Of a stretch of 64,000 nt of DNA, positions 38,472 to 47,325 are shown one piece after another. This DNA is from Sulfurihydrogenibium azorense Az-Fu1. Lineage in GTDB: Bacteria; Aquificota; Aquificia; Aquificales; Hydrogenothermaceae. Location: contig NC_012438.1 of NCBI RefSeq assembly GCF_000021545.1, positions 1,424,003 to 1,488,002 on the forward strand. Reading direction: 5' to 3'. The position numbers were made by a program, and so were the translations under genes. The notes under the pieces are model-generated. The model was not told where the DNA came from. It did not search any database and saw only the letters and a list, made by a program, of their open reading frames with translations. Within the stretch, counting starts at the first letter, position 1. Every line of letters begins with the position of its first letter.

Positions 38472-38996
38472 TTACTTTAGAAGTTTTTGAAGTTTTGCAA
38501 ATGGAGATTCTTTTCTTTTCATTACGATTTCACAGTCGCAAGACTCTTCATTTTTATTTATACCACAGTAAGAACACAAGCCTTTACAATCTTCACTACA
38601 CAACACTTTCATAGGTGTGTTAACTATGATTTCTTCTCTAACAAACTCGTTTAAGTTAAACTTTTCTTCATCTTCTAAGTATTCAGAGTATAAATCTTCT
38701 TCAGACAGTTCTTGATGTTTAGGTAATTTCTTTGTAAAGAGTATACTTTCTGTAAAATCAAACTTTTGAGGAAATACTGTTAAACATCTATCACAACTCA
38801 TATTTATACTTGTGTTTAAAGTTATAGTAATAACGTACCCATCTTTATCTTTTAAAAGGTGAAGTTTAACATCTATCTCTTTATCTTCAATATAGTAATT
38901 TTCTGGCAGATCTAAATCTTTTAAAGGAATTTTCAGCTCTATCTCTTTAAAAGGTTCTCTTTTTAGTTCTTCTCTAAGATTTAGGTAAATAATCAA
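38472..38996 (-). CDS. DUF177 (YceD-type) large ribosomal RNA accumulation protein
   Basis: About 174 residues of the YceD/DUF177 family, linked in plants and bacteria to 23S rRNA accumulation. Conserved Cys pairs are seen: SCDRCL in the middle, and [13 protein letters not shown] near the end followed by CDC. Upstream in-frame ATG at 39044 would extend the protein by 16 residues, but TTG at 38996 has AGAGGTG nine bases before it and begins at the family's usual position (LIIYLNL), so it is preferred. It heads the rpmF-plsX-fabH cluster and diverges from dcd. Confidence 0.87.
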   Translation of the reverse strand: MIIYLNLREELKREPFKEIELKIPLKDLDLPENYYIEDKEIDVKLHLLKDKDGYVITITLNTSINMSCDRCLTVFPQKFDFTESILFTKKLPKHQELSEEDLYSEYLEDEEKFNLNEFVREEIIVNTPMKVLCSEDCKGLCSYCGINKNEESCDCEIVMKRKESPFAKLQKLLK

Positions 38997-39029
38997 ATTA
39001 AATACACCTCTTTTATAAAAAATTTTTGC

Positions 39030-39040
39030 TATAATATAAT
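39030..39040 (+). promoter_or_regulatory. -10 boxes of dcd, implying a leaderless transcript
   Basis: Two overlapping TATAAT hexamers (39030-39035 and 39035-39040) lie directly before the dcd ATG at 39044. Transcription starting seven bases after the first would begin at about 39042. There is no Shine-Dalgarno sequence before the ATG. No strong -35 is visible. Confidence 0.5.
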
Positions 39041-39043
39041 ACA

Positions 39044-39583
39044 ATGATTTTAAATGACAAGACTATAAGAAAGTATATAAGTGAAGGTTTACTTGTTATA
39101 GACCCTTTAGATGATATCCAAATACAACCGTCTTCCGTTGATTTAAGACTTGGGTATGACTTTCTTATCTATCCAGATGATATTGACATTTTAGATGTAA
39201 GAGACCCTTACTTTTCAAACAGACTAATAAAGGAAGAAGCTTCCAGTGATGGTTTTATTATAAAACCTAAACAGTTTGTTTTAGCAACTACAATAGAGTA
39301 TATAAAACTTCCTGATTTCATAACAGCTTTTGTAGAAGGGAGGTCTTCTTTAGGTAGACTTGGACTTTTTATAGAAAATGCAGGATGGGTAGATGCAGGG
39401 TTTGAAGGAACAATTACCCTTGAGTTTTACAATGCAAACTCTGTCCCTATAAAGATATACCCAGAGATGAGGATTTGTCAGTTAGTCTTTGCTCAAATGG
39501 TAGATAAAGCTGAGAAACCTTACAGAGGAAAGTACCAAGGTCAACGAGGGACAACAGGGTCTAAAATATTTTTAGACAGGTAA
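39044..39583 (+). CDS. dcd: dCTP deaminase
   Basis: A 179-residue trimeric enzyme of the dUTPase superfamily that deaminates dCTP to dUTP for thymidylate synthesis. It begins MILNDKTIRKYISEG, as the family does, then QPSSVDLRLGYDF, the substrate site EGRSSLGRLGLF and DAGFEGTITLEFYN, and ends GQRGTTGSKIF. Whether it is a plain deaminase or the bifunctional dCTP deaminase/dUTPase cannot be read with certainty. The start is supported by family alignment although no ribosome site precedes it. Its stop directly abuts the stop of the convergent response regulator gene. Confidence 0.95.
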   Translation: MILNDKTIRKYISEGLLVIDPLDDIQIQPSSVDLRLGYDFLIYPDDIDILDVRDPYFSNRLIKEEASSDGFIIKPKQFVLATTIEYIKLPDFITAFVEGRSSLGRLGLFIENAGWVDAGFEGTITLEFYNANSVPIKIYPEMRICQLVFAQMVDKAEKPYRGKYQGQRGTTGSKIFLDR

Positions 39584-40990
39584 TCACTCTTTTCTAAACT
39601 CTGAAGGGTCAACTCCATACTTTTTTAGGAGTTTTTGTAAAGACTGTCTTTCTATGTTAGCAAGTTTTGCAGCTTTTGATATATTTCCTTTTGTAAAAGC
39701 AAGAAGATTTTTTAAATACTTAGTAGTAAATGCTTGGTCGTTTAGCTTTTTTGCTAAGTTGTAATCAAAAATCATAGCTTTACTGTTATCCTGTCCTGAT
39801 ATGTAAGAAGGTAAACAGGATACATCTATATACTCTTTTTTTGCAAGAGCGATTATACAAGCTTCCCTAACTACATTTTCAAGTTGTCTAACGTTTCCTT
39901 CCCAGTGATAGTTAACAAGAAGTTGTAGAGCTTCTTCTGTAAATCCTTTTATGTCTGTTTGATACTTTTTATTAAACTCTTCTAAAAAGTGGTAAGCTAA
40001 AACAGGTATATCTTCCTTTCTTTCCCTTAAAGGTGGTATCTCTATCTTTATTCCTTCTAACCTAAAGTAAAGGTCTTCTCTGAATTTTTCTTCTTTTACA
40101 AGTTGCTTTAAGTCTTTGTTGGTAGCTGCTATCACTCTAACATCAACTTTTTTAGAAACTGTATCCCCAATCCTTCTTACTTCTTTTTCTTGTAAAAATC
40201 TCAAAAACTTTGCTTGAAGGTCTAAAGGCATCTCTGATATCTCATCTAAAAAGACAGTCCCTCCATCTGCTAACTCTAATATACCCGGTCTGTCTGTGTC
40301 AGCTCCTGTAAAAACACCTTTTTTTACACCGAAAAACTCTGACTCCATCACATCCTTAGATATAGTTGCACAGTTTATAGGTAAAAATACCTTGTTTCTT
40401 CTATTACTTAACTGGTGTATTGCTTTTGCAAACAGCTCTTTACCTACTCCACTTTCACCGTATATTAAAACTGTAAAGTCAAAGTTGGCAATTTTTTTTA
40501 AATAATCTAAAATTTCTTTCATTAAGGGATTTACAGTTATTATACCTTCAATATCAGAGGAATTTTTTAAAGTTGATAAATAGTTTTTGTAAAAAAATGT
40601 ATTTTTCTTATACTTAGCAAGCTCTATAGCTTCCTTTATCATACTCCAAGTTCTATCGTCGTTAAAATCTATAGGTTTTGATATGTAGTTAAAAGCACCG
40701 TGTTTCATACAGTCTACAGCTGTCTCAACTGTTCCATAAGCTGTTAAAACAATAAAACTAGCTACATTGTTAAATTTTCTTATCTCTTTTAAAAACTGGT
40801 CTCCTGTCATCTGAGGCATCTTAAGGTCTGATATTATAAGGTCGTAATCGTTCTGTTTTACCATCTCTACAGCTTCTTTAGGATTGGGAGAGATATCAAC
40901 TTTATAACCTTCATCTTCAAGAATCTCTTTAAAGGATACTAAAATGTCCTCCTCATCATCAACTATAAGGATATAACCTTTATCCTCCAT
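39584..40990 (-). CDS. NtrC-family sigma-54-dependent response regulator
   Basis: A 468-residue three-domain regulator: a receiver domain (about 1-120; D11, D12, phospho-acceptor D55 in LIISDLKMP, K105), an AAA+ sigma-54 activator domain (about 150-385; Walker A GESGVGKE at 178, Walker B FLDE near 248), and a Fis-type helix-turn-helix (about 430-455, NISKAAKLANIERQSLQKLL). The loop that contacts sigma-54 reads GVFTGA (225-230) instead of the usual GAFTGA. It overlaps the sensor kinase gene by 11 bases, so the two form a two-component pair. Its targets are unknown; the upstream operon genes are candidates. Confidence 0.93.
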   Translation of the reverse strand: MEDKGYILIVDDEEDILVSFKEILEDEGYKVDISPNPKEAVEMVKQNDYDLIISDLKMPQMTGDQFLKEIRKFNNVASFIVLTAYGTVETAVDCMKHGAFNYISKPIDFNDDRTWSMIKEAIELAKYKKNTFFYKNYLSTLKNSSDIEGIITVNPLMKEILDYLKKIANFDFTVLIYGESGVGKELFAKAIHQLSNRRNKVFLPINCATISKDVMESEFFGVKKGVFTGADTDRPGILELADGGTVFLDEISEMPLDLQAKFLRFLQEKEVRRIGDTVSKKVDVRVIAATNKDLKQLVKEEKFREDLYFRLEGIKIEIPPLRERKEDIPVLAYHFLEEFNKKYQTDIKGFTEEALQLLVNYHWEGNVRQLENVVREACIIALAKKEYIDVSCLPSYISGQDNSKAMIFDYNLAKKLNDQAFTTKYLKNLLAFTKGNISKAAKLANIERQSLQKLLKKYGVDPSEFRKE

Positions 40991-42992
40991 CTTCTTCCTC
41001 TTTATTTAAAGGTAGTTCTACTGTAAATTCTGTACCTTTTCCTTCTTCACTTTCAACATATATTTTACCACCATGACTTTCTACAATTCTATAAACAACT
41101 GCAAGTCCAAGACCAGTTCCACTTTCTTTTGTTGTAAAAAACGGTTCAAATATTTTATCCAAGTACTGTGAAGGAATACCAACTCCAGTATCTCTTATTT
41201 TAATCACAGCTAAACCTTTACTCTTATCTTTGTAGGCTTTTATACTTATAGACCCTTTATCTTCAATAGATTCAATAGCGTTTATCAGAATATTAATAAA
41301 AAGCTGGATTAATGCATTTCTATCTCCTTTAATATAGGCATTACTTAATCTTTTAGAAATTGAGATATCAGACCTTTTAGCTTGCAAAAAGGATAATTTT
41401 ATTGCTTCTTCTATCACATCTTTAATATTGATACTTTCAATTTTTGAGTAGTAAGGTTTTGTAAAGTTTAAAAGTCTTTCAACTATGTCGTTTGCTCTGT
41501 AAACACTTTTTTCTATCCTGTCTAAACCTGCTATTATCTCTTCAGCATTTTCTTTGCAAAGTTTATTCACTTTCCTTTTTAAAGAATAAGCACTCTGATT
41601 TATTATAGAAAGGGGATTTTTAACTTCATGGGATATACTGGCAACTAACTTACCTATTACTGCTAATTTTTCAGATTGGAGTATTTGATTTTCCATCTCT
41701 ACTTTTTCTGTAATATCTTCTATAATTACAACTATATTTTCAATACTTTCTTCCTGAGTTAAAATTGGAAAAGCTTTTATTTCCCAGATTTTTTTTGGAT
41801 TTTCTGAAATTGTTATTTTCTTTTCAAAACTCTTTTTAGAGTTTATAACCTCTTTAAATTCATTTTCCAGATTTTTTAATATGGTAAAGTGTTTAAAAAA
41901 GTTTCCAGACTCTTGGTCTTTTCCAAGTAAAACTTTTGCAGATTTATTAATAAACTCTAAGTTAAAATCTTTGTTTAAAACAACTATTCCTAAATCTATA
42001 GACTCTATAGTTTTTTGTACTAAATCTCTCAACTTAATCTTTTCTAAAAGAAAGTTAGTTTTTGCGATAGATGTTGAAATAGTGTTAGCATAGGTAATTA
42101 AAAACTCTACCTCTTCTCGTGTTAGAGAAATTTTAGAGTAAACTCCTATAATACCTAAATTCTGATTTTCACTTACTAAAGGGATTAAAATAACTTTATT
42201 ATCTTCGTAAGATACTACAGAATCTATATCTTGGTCAAAGTATATTCTATAGTTTGGGAAAAAACCTTCTTTTTTTTGAATATTTTCATTTCTAAGTTTT
42301 ATAAAAGTTCCACTATAACCTAAATTCACAAGGCCTTCTACTATTTTATCTGCCATATCATTTAAAGAAAGCTCTTTAACTGTAAATACACTTAACTTAA
42401 AAAGTTCTTTTAGTTTTTTATAAGCTGTTTGAAGCTTAAACTCTAACTTTTCAAACTCTCTTTTTATCTCACTGTCTATCGTTTTAGCAACAGTTATTTT
42501 GAAGTTTTCTTTTTCTTCTTCAACTTTTGATAAAAAATAATGAATGTTGTAAATAGAAATAGCTACTAATGTTAATCCTAAGGATAAAAATTCGTTAAAG
42601 TAGGATATAAAGGATAAAAAAACAGATAGTATATATAAAGTAAATGTTTGTCTGTCTGATGTTAAAGAGAAGGTAAACAGTGGTAAAAAACTCATTGAAA
42701 GTATTAAATTTCTAACATCAGGAAAAAAAATACTTAATCTAGATAGGAATAAGTAGTAAAGGAATAAAATTGCATACTTTCTTTTGTTTGGATTAAAAAA
42801 AGAGACAGTAAGTAAAAATATTATCAAAGGAAATATCGTAAAATGGTATGCTTTGTAGTTAAAGTAAAACTCTAATAATGAAAAGAAAAAAGCAGTAAAT
42901 GAGTAAAAAAAAGATGTATCTTTAATTTCTCTTTTCTTAGTAAGGTAGAGTACTCCAAAGTATGTAATCCAAGCTACTGTTAAAGCATCCAA
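40980..42992 (-). CDS. Membrane sensor histidine kinase with GAF and PAS domains
   Basis: A 670-residue kinase. Residues 1-155 form about five to seven membrane helices without a large periplasmic loop. A GAF-like domain (about 200-312) and a PAS domain (about 325-430, SIDLGIVVLNKDFNLEFINK) follow, then HisKA with H455 in SISHEVKNPLS and a HATPase domain with N box NILINAIESI, G1 DTGVGIP and FEPFFTTKESGTGLGLA. The membrane part suggests sensing in or near the membrane, for example redox or lipid state, but the ligand is unknown. It is co-transcribed with the NtrC-type partner and the nitronate monooxygenase-like gene. Confidence 0.92.
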   Translation of the reverse strand: MDALTVAWITYFGVLYLTKKREIKDTSFFYSFTAFFFSLLEFYFNYKAYHFTIFPLIIFLLTVSFFNPNKRKYAILFLYYLFLSRLSIFFPDVRNLILSMSFLPLFTFSLTSDRQTFTLYILSVFLSFISYFNEFLSLGLTLVAISIYNIHYFLSKVEEEKENFKITVAKTIDSEIKREFEKLEFKLQTAYKKLKELFKLSVFTVKELSLNDMADKIVEGLVNLGYSGTFIKLRNENIQKKEGFFPNYRIYFDQDIDSVVSYEDNKVILIPLVSENQNLGIIGVYSKISLTREEVEFLITYANTISTSIAKTNFLLEKIKLRDLVQKTIESIDLGIVVLNKDFNLEFINKSAKVLLGKDQESGNFFKHFTILKNLENEFKEVINSKKSFEKKITISENPKKIWEIKAFPILTQEESIENIVVIIEDITEKVEMENQILQSEKLAVIGKLVASISHEVKNPLSIINQSAYSLKRKVNKLCKENAEEIIAGLDRIEKSVYRANDIVERLLNFTKPYYSKIESINIKDVIEEAIKLSFLQAKRSDISISKRLSNAYIKGDRNALIQLFINILINAIESIEDKGSISIKAYKDKSKGLAVIKIRDTGVGIPSQYLDKIFEPFFTTKESGTGLGLAVVYRIVESHGGKIYVESEEGKGTEFTVELPLNKEEEDGG

Positions 42993-43004
42993 ACCTTTAC
43001 CATC

Positions 43005-44138
43005 TTAAGTTTTTACTAAATCTACTTCTTGTGGTATCTCTTGCCCTGAAGGAATACCTTCAACTAACTCCCTTATAAGATCTTTTACATGTACAAGCCT
43101 TTTTATCCTATAACCGTTTGATCCAGAAAAGAATAGACCTGTTTCAACTTTTCCAAGGTATGCATCCCCAAGTCTATCTGCTATACAGTAGCCTACTTTT
43201 TTAGCTTCTTCTCCGTGGTTACAAGGGACTACACAGTTTGATATACATTTAACTTCTGGAGCTGTACCATTCTCTATATCTTTAATTAACTTGGTAACTA
43301 TACCCCTTGCAGGATATCCAACAGGAGACTTTAAAAGAACTATATCTTCTTTTTTTGCATTTATTATAACTTTTTTAAACTCCATAGAAGCATCACACTC
43401 ATACGTTCCTACAAATCTTGTTCCCATCTGTACGCCTGCTGCACCTTGAGAAATGTACCACTCAATATCTTCCTTACTCCATATACCACCTGCTACTATA
43501 ACGGGAAAATCACCCCACATATCCCTCTCTTTTAAGACTTCTGGTAGTAAGTTTTCAAGTTGGTATTCTGGTTTAAAACAGTCTTCATAAGGAATACCTT
43601 GGTGTCCACCAGATAACGGCCCTTCTAAAACTACCGCATCAGGTAGTCTATTATACTTTTTCTTCCAGTGTTTACATATAACCCTTAATGCCCTTGCAGA
43701 TGATACTATCGGCACTAAAGCAACATCAGACCCTTCAGCGTACTCTGGTAGTCTAAGAGGAAGTCCTGCACCTGATATTATAATGTTTGCTCCAGCTTCT
43801 ATTGAATCTCTAACAACTCTATCGTAATCTGTAATTGCACAAAGTATGTTAACACCTATTACAGCCTTCTCTCCACCAGCAATCTCTTTAGCATCTTTTA
43901 TTATTCTTGTTAAAGCTTCTTTATTGTGTATGTACTTACTACCTACTGGTCTTCCATCTTTTAGTTTTACGTAGTTAGGATACCTATAACCTGTTCCAAC
44001 AGAAGACACGACACCAAGACAACCGTTTTTACTTACGTTTCCTGCCAAGTTTTCCCAAGATATTCCAACACCCATACCACCTTGGATTATTGGATACTGT
44101 ATTTCATATTTTCCTATTCTTAAAGTTGGTAATGCCAT
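43005..44138 (-). CDS. Nitronate monooxygenase-like FMN enzyme
   Basis: A 377-residue TIM-barrel flavoprotein of the nitronate monooxygenase (2-nitropropane dioxygenase)/FabK superfamily. The N terminus RIGKYEIQYPIIQGGMGVGIS, the FMN site DFPVIVAGGIWSKEDI and GAAGVQMGTRFV are clear. A C-terminal part with several Cys (VKCISNCVVPCNHGEEAKK) is more like the group of longer enzymes of uncertain substrate. It could oxidise nitronates or serve as an enoyl-ACP reductase-related protein; sequence does not decide. It sits 32 bases after the 128-residue unknown gene and 12 bases before the sensor kinase. Confidence 0.85.
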   Translation of the reverse strand: MALPTLRIGKYEIQYPIIQGGMGVGISWENLAGNVSKNGCLGVVSSVGTGYRYPNYVKLKDGRPVGSKYIHNKEALTRIIKDAKEIAGGEKAVIGVNILCAITDYDRVVRDSIEAGANIIISGAGLPLRLPEYAEGSDVALVPIVSSARALRVICKHWKKKYNRLPDAVVLEGPLSGGHQGIPYEDCFKPEYQLENLLPEVLKERDMWGDFPVIVAGGIWSKEDIEWYISQGAAGVQMGTRFVGTYECDASMEFKKVIINAKKEDIVLLKSPVGYPARGIVTKLIKDIENGTAPEVKCISNCVVPCNHGEEAKKVGYCIADRLGDAYLGKVETGLFFSGSNGYRIKRLVHVKDLIRELVEGIPSGQEIPQEVDLVKT

Positions 44139-44170
44139 TTTTTAAACCTCTCTTTTTAGTTAATATATAA

Positions 44171-44557
44171 TTATAACTCTGGTAAAGCTTTTTTGGCTTT
44201 TAGGATATTTAAAATCTGTTTGTAAAACTCTGGTTCTCCAAGCTGAAATGCAAGACTATCTATTACGTACTTGTCTTTCTGCTTATAACCTTTTGCTATG
44301 TAATCTGCAACAAAGACACCAGGCCTTCTTTTATGCTCGTAAGCAAGTTGTCCTATAACTCCAATGTCATTTTTACTAATTTTATAAACAAAATCCATTC
44401 CTAGTATAGTTTTTACTGCAAAGTTTGAGAGTATATGGTCTTCTAAAGCTAGCCTTATAAGGTCTTCCTCATCTTGTTGGGTAGTCTCCTGCTGCAAATT
44501 TTCAACTTTAGTATTGTCTTGTGAGTCTTCAAAGTTAAACTTTACAACCTTAGCCAT
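44171..44557 (-). CDS. Conserved-looking protein of unknown function
   Basis: A 128-residue soluble protein I do not recognise. Residues 1-35 are polar and acidic (probably disordered, EEDLIRLALEDHILSNF begins the fold). The rest is mixed helical with GQLAYEHKRRPGVFVADYI and YVIDSLAFQLGEPEFYKQIL. No Cys, no signal peptide and no membrane segment are present. It lies 11 bases after the MHS-type transporter gene and before the nitronate monooxygenase-like gene in the operon running from tlpA to the response regulator, which makes expression likely. Ribosome site AGGAGC precedes the ATG. Confidence 0.7.
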   Translation of the reverse strand: MAKVVKFNFEDSQDNTKVENLQQETTQQDEEDLIRLALEDHILSNFAVKTILGMDFVYKISKNDIGVIGQLAYEHKRRPGVFVADYIAKGYKQKDKYVIDSLAFQLGEPEFYKQILNILKAKKALPEL

Positions 44558-44568
44558 CTTACAGCTCC

Positions 44569-45834
44569 TTAGTAAAGTGGTTTATTTTTAGTCTCTTTTA
44601 TAAACAATGTAGTGATAAACACGGCAAATGCAACGGCTGTAAGGTAAAATGAAGGAGATAAAGGATTTTGAGTTTTAGATATTAGGTAAGTTGCAACAAT
44701 AGGAACAGTACCACCAAATATACCAAGTGCTATGTTATACCCTACAGAAAATGCAGTATTCCTCACGTCAGCTGGAAAAGTCTCTATCAAGAATGTAGGA
44801 AGTATAGCCATAAACCCTGAAGATATTACGGCAAACAAAACGTGGGCTACTATGATATTTGTAATATCTCCTGTCAGTATTAACTTAAAAAGAAAGACTG
44901 AAGATACAGAGTATAAAAATGTTGATACTAGTAAAAATAGTTTTCTACCTACCTTATCCGAAAGGTAAGCCATCACAGGTATAAGTAAGATTAAAACCGT
45001 CATTGCAAAACTGTTTATAAATAAAGCAGTGGAGGGTTCTATTTTTAATACTTTTTGATAAAAAGTAGGCAGGTACACAAACAGTAGGAAAAATGCAACT
45101 CCTTGCAAGGAGCTGTAAATAATTGATATTAAAAACTCTTTTGGATGATGGATAAAAGTCTTTAAAAGCGGATTTTTTGTTTTATTTTCCTCTTCAATAG
45201 CTAAGAATACAGGTGTTTCTTCTGCCTTTCTTCTAAGGTATATACCTACAAAGGCAAGGACTATACCAAAAAGAAAACCTATCCTCCATCCAAAAGTTTC
45301 TAAACTTTCTTTATCGAAGATAGAAGTAATAAAAGCTCCCATCAAGGACCCAAACATTATACCTATTACAGCTCCAAGGAGATTTATACTTCCATAAAAC
45401 CCTCTCTTCTCAGCAGGAGAATGTTCTACAACAAAAGAAACAGATGTAGTATACTCTCCTCCTGTAGATATTCCTTGAAGTATTCTAAGGATTATAAGGA
45501 GTATAGGAGCTAAAACACCAATATCGTTGTAAGTGGGAAGTAGTCCTATAAAAAACGTGGGGAATGCCATTAAGAATATAGATATAATTAAGGCTTTTTT
45601 TCTTCCGTACTTATCACCTATATAACCAAGTATAACAGACCCTAACGGTCTAAAGAAAAAACCAACTGCAAAAGCTCCAAAAGATGCAAGTAGAGACGCA
45701 AACTCATTATCAGAGGGGAAGAAAAGTTTTGATAAAATAACAGCTAAATAACCATAGAGTGTAAAATCGTACCATTCTAAGATGTTGCCTACCATTCCAG
45801 ATAGGGCAACCTTCTTTGTAGAAACGTTGGCCAT
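44569..45834 (-). CDS. MHS-type major facilitator transporter
   Basis: A 12-helix carrier of about 421 residues in the metabolite:H+ symporter (MHS) branch of the MFS, like ProP and dicarboxylate or shikimate carriers. The N-terminal GNILEWYDFTLYGYLA is the branch hallmark, followed by the loop 2-3 signature GYIGDKYGRKKAL and RILQGISTGGEYTTSVSF. The substrate is not readable. A GTG at 45840 is in frame but coincides with the ribosome site (GAGGTG); the ATG at 45834 is the better start. It is 26 bases after ccdA. Confidence 0.9.
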   Translation of the reverse strand: MANVSTKKVALSGMVGNILEWYDFTLYGYLAVILSKLFFPSDNEFASLLASFGAFAVGFFFRPLGSVILGYIGDKYGRKKALIISIFLMAFPTFFIGLLPTYNDIGVLAPILLIILRILQGISTGGEYTTSVSFVVEHSPAEKRGFYGSINLLGAVIGIMFGSLMGAFITSIFDKESLETFGWRIGFLFGIVLAFVGIYLRRKAEETPVFLAIEEENKTKNPLLKTFIHHPKEFLISIIYSSLQGVAFFLLFVYLPTFYQKVLKIEPSTALFINSFAMTVLILLIPVMAYLSDKVGRKLFLLVSTFLYSVSSVFLFKLILTGDITNIIVAHVLFAVISSGFMAILPTFLIETFPADVRNTAFSVGYNIALGIFGGTVPIVATYLISKTQNPLSPSFYLTAVAFAVFITTLFIKETKNKPLY

Positions 45835-45866
45835 CAACACCTCGGTTTTTTCATACTATTATAGCA

Positions 45867-46715
45867 TTAACCGAGCATCGATGAGATTTTCTCAAAGTTT
45901 CCTGTCATTAAAAGAATACCTATAAGGATAAGAAGTATTCCTCCTGCAACCTCTATAAATAAAAAGTACTTTCTTACCACGGTAAAAAATTTAAAAAACA
46001 GGTTTATAGCAGCTGCAGTGAGTATAAAAGGTATACCAAGTCCCATAGAAAATGCGAACAGAAGAATCATTCCTTGGTTTACAGTCTCTTGCTGGGAAGC
46101 TACAAGTAATATTGCACCTAAAATAGGGCCTATACAAGGAGTCCATCCTAAAGCAAAAGCAAGTCCTACTAAAAAAGCTCCAATCGGACCAGGTGGTTTT
46201 TTCTTTACTTCCGTTGTTTTTTGCTCATACAAGATTTTATAAGCTCCAGAGAAGTAGAATACAACCAAAGATAGTCCAAGTAGAAAAACGAAAAATCCAG
46301 TATTAAAGTACTGTTTTAAAGATATTACTTCGTAAATGTAGTAAACCAAAGACAGCCCACTTACAGATAAAACAAACACTTTAGCTTTAGAAGATTGTAA
46401 AATACCAGTAAAGTGAATACCTAAAAGTATTACCACAATAGCAGCAATCTTTGATATAACAGATTTATACTCCTGTAAAAACTGACCTACAAATGTAGAA
46501 GCAGCTCCAAGTAAAGTAAAAACTAATGAAAACCCTAAAACAAAAGCTACAGCTGATATTACTGTTTGCCAGTCTATCTTTTTTTCTGTATCAGCAGAAG
46601 TTGCAGATACCCCAGAAATATAAGCAATATAACCCGGTATTATAGGAAGAACGCAAGGAGATAGAAAAGCTAAAACACCTCCCAAAAACGCAGCCCATAC
46701 TGTTATGTTTTCCAT
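45867..46715 (-). CDS. ccdA: Cytochrome c biogenesis / thiol-transport protein CcdA
   Basis: A 282-residue membrane protein of the CcdA/DsbD family, which carries reducing equivalents across the inner membrane to extracytoplasmic thioredoxin-like proteins. The two redox Cys lie in the characteristic FLSPCVLPIIPGY and GWTPCIGPILGA, in helices 1 and 4 of the core, and about eight hydrophobic helices are visible (slightly more than the six-helix minimal form). It begins 2 bases after the TlpA-like gene stop; the pair is a standard electron relay for heme attachment or disulfide reduction. Two small cytochromes c are encoded at 53944-54679. Confidence 0.93.
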   Translation of the reverse strand: MENITVWAAFLGGVLAFLSPCVLPIIPGYIAYISGVSATSADTEKKIDWQTVISAVAFVLGFSLVFTLLGAASTFVGQFLQEYKSVISKIAAIVVILLGIHFTGILQSSKAKVFVLSVSGLSLVYYIYEVISLKQYFNTGFFVFLLGLSLVVFYFSGAYKILYEQKTTEVKKKPPGPIGAFLVGLAFALGWTPCIGPILGAILLVASQQETVNQGMILLFAFSMGLGIPFILTAAAINLFFKFFTVVRKYFLFIEVAGGILLILIGILLMTGNFEKISSMLG

Positions 46716-46717
46716 CT

Positions 46718-47191
46718 TTAAGCTCCTTGTCTTTGAAGTTGTTTATCTATTGCTTCTTTTATCTTCTCTATTGGTTGTGGTCCTATAAAGATCTTCCCTA
46801 TGGTGTTATCTTTCCCTAAAACGTAAGTTATAGGAGTACCTATTATTCTATATTTTTCCATAACTTGATAGTTACCTATTAAAACTGGAAAAGAAAAACC
46901 TATTTCTTTTTTACTTTTTTTGATTTTTTGAGGGTCTTCTGTATCTATGACTATAGCATAGAACTTTACTTTATCTTTGTACTGTTGGTATAGCTTTTCT
47001 AACTCCGGAAGCTCTCTTTTGCAAGAATGGCATGTAGTTGCCCAAAAGTTAAGTAAAACTACACTGTCTTTTAAGTCTGAAAGTTTTACAACTTTTCCGT
47101 CTTCATCTTTTAAAGTAAAGTCCGGAGCTCTCATCTCTCCAAAGGAAAATCCAAAGATTACAAGCAGTAAAATTAAAAATTTTCTCATCAA
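46718..47191 (-). CDS. TlpA/ResA-type exported thioredoxin-fold protein
   Basis: A 157-residue exported thiol-disulfide protein. The N-terminal signal (MMRKFLILLLVIFGFSFGEM) is followed by a thioredoxin fold with active site CHSC in FWATTCHSCKRELPELEKL. The pattern APDFTLKDEDGKVVKLSDLK and GTPITYVLGKD, with its cis-Pro, is typical of TlpA/ResA proteins, which reduce apocytochrome c Cys pairs or protect periplasmic thiols. It starts the tlpA-ccdA operon. ATG at 47191 or 47188 could be used; GGAGGA is close upstream. Confidence 0.9.
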   Translation of the reverse strand: MMRKFLILLLVIFGFSFGEMRAPDFTLKDEDGKVVKLSDLKDSVVLLNFWATTCHSCKRELPELEKLYQQYKDKVKFYAIVIDTEDPQKIKKSKKEIGFSFPVLIGNYQVMEKYRIIGTPITYVLGKDNTIGKIFIGPQPIEKIKEAIDKQLQRQGA

Positions 47192-47245
47192 AATCCTCCG
47201 CTATACTATAAGATAAAAGTTAAAATTATTTAACCATAAACGAAA

Positions 47246-47257
47246 TGATTTTTATCA
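47246..47257. promoter_or_regulatory. TGAT-N4-ATCA palindrome in the tlpA-nadA intergenic region
   Basis: TGATTTTTATCA, extended to ATGAT-N4-ATCAT (47245-47258), sits in the 134-base divergent region between tlpA and nadA. The same extended half-sites occur upstream of the peroxiredoxin gene at 54894-54907. It could serve either gene; possible -10 hexamers lie on both sides (TATATT 47286-47291 for nadA; TATCTT on the minus strand 47210-47215 for tlpA). Confidence 0.45.
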
Positions 47258-47325
47258 TCAGTTTTATTATTGAAGAAAAATCAATTATATTATAAATTAT
47301 TAACAACTTTTTACGGAGGCGATTG

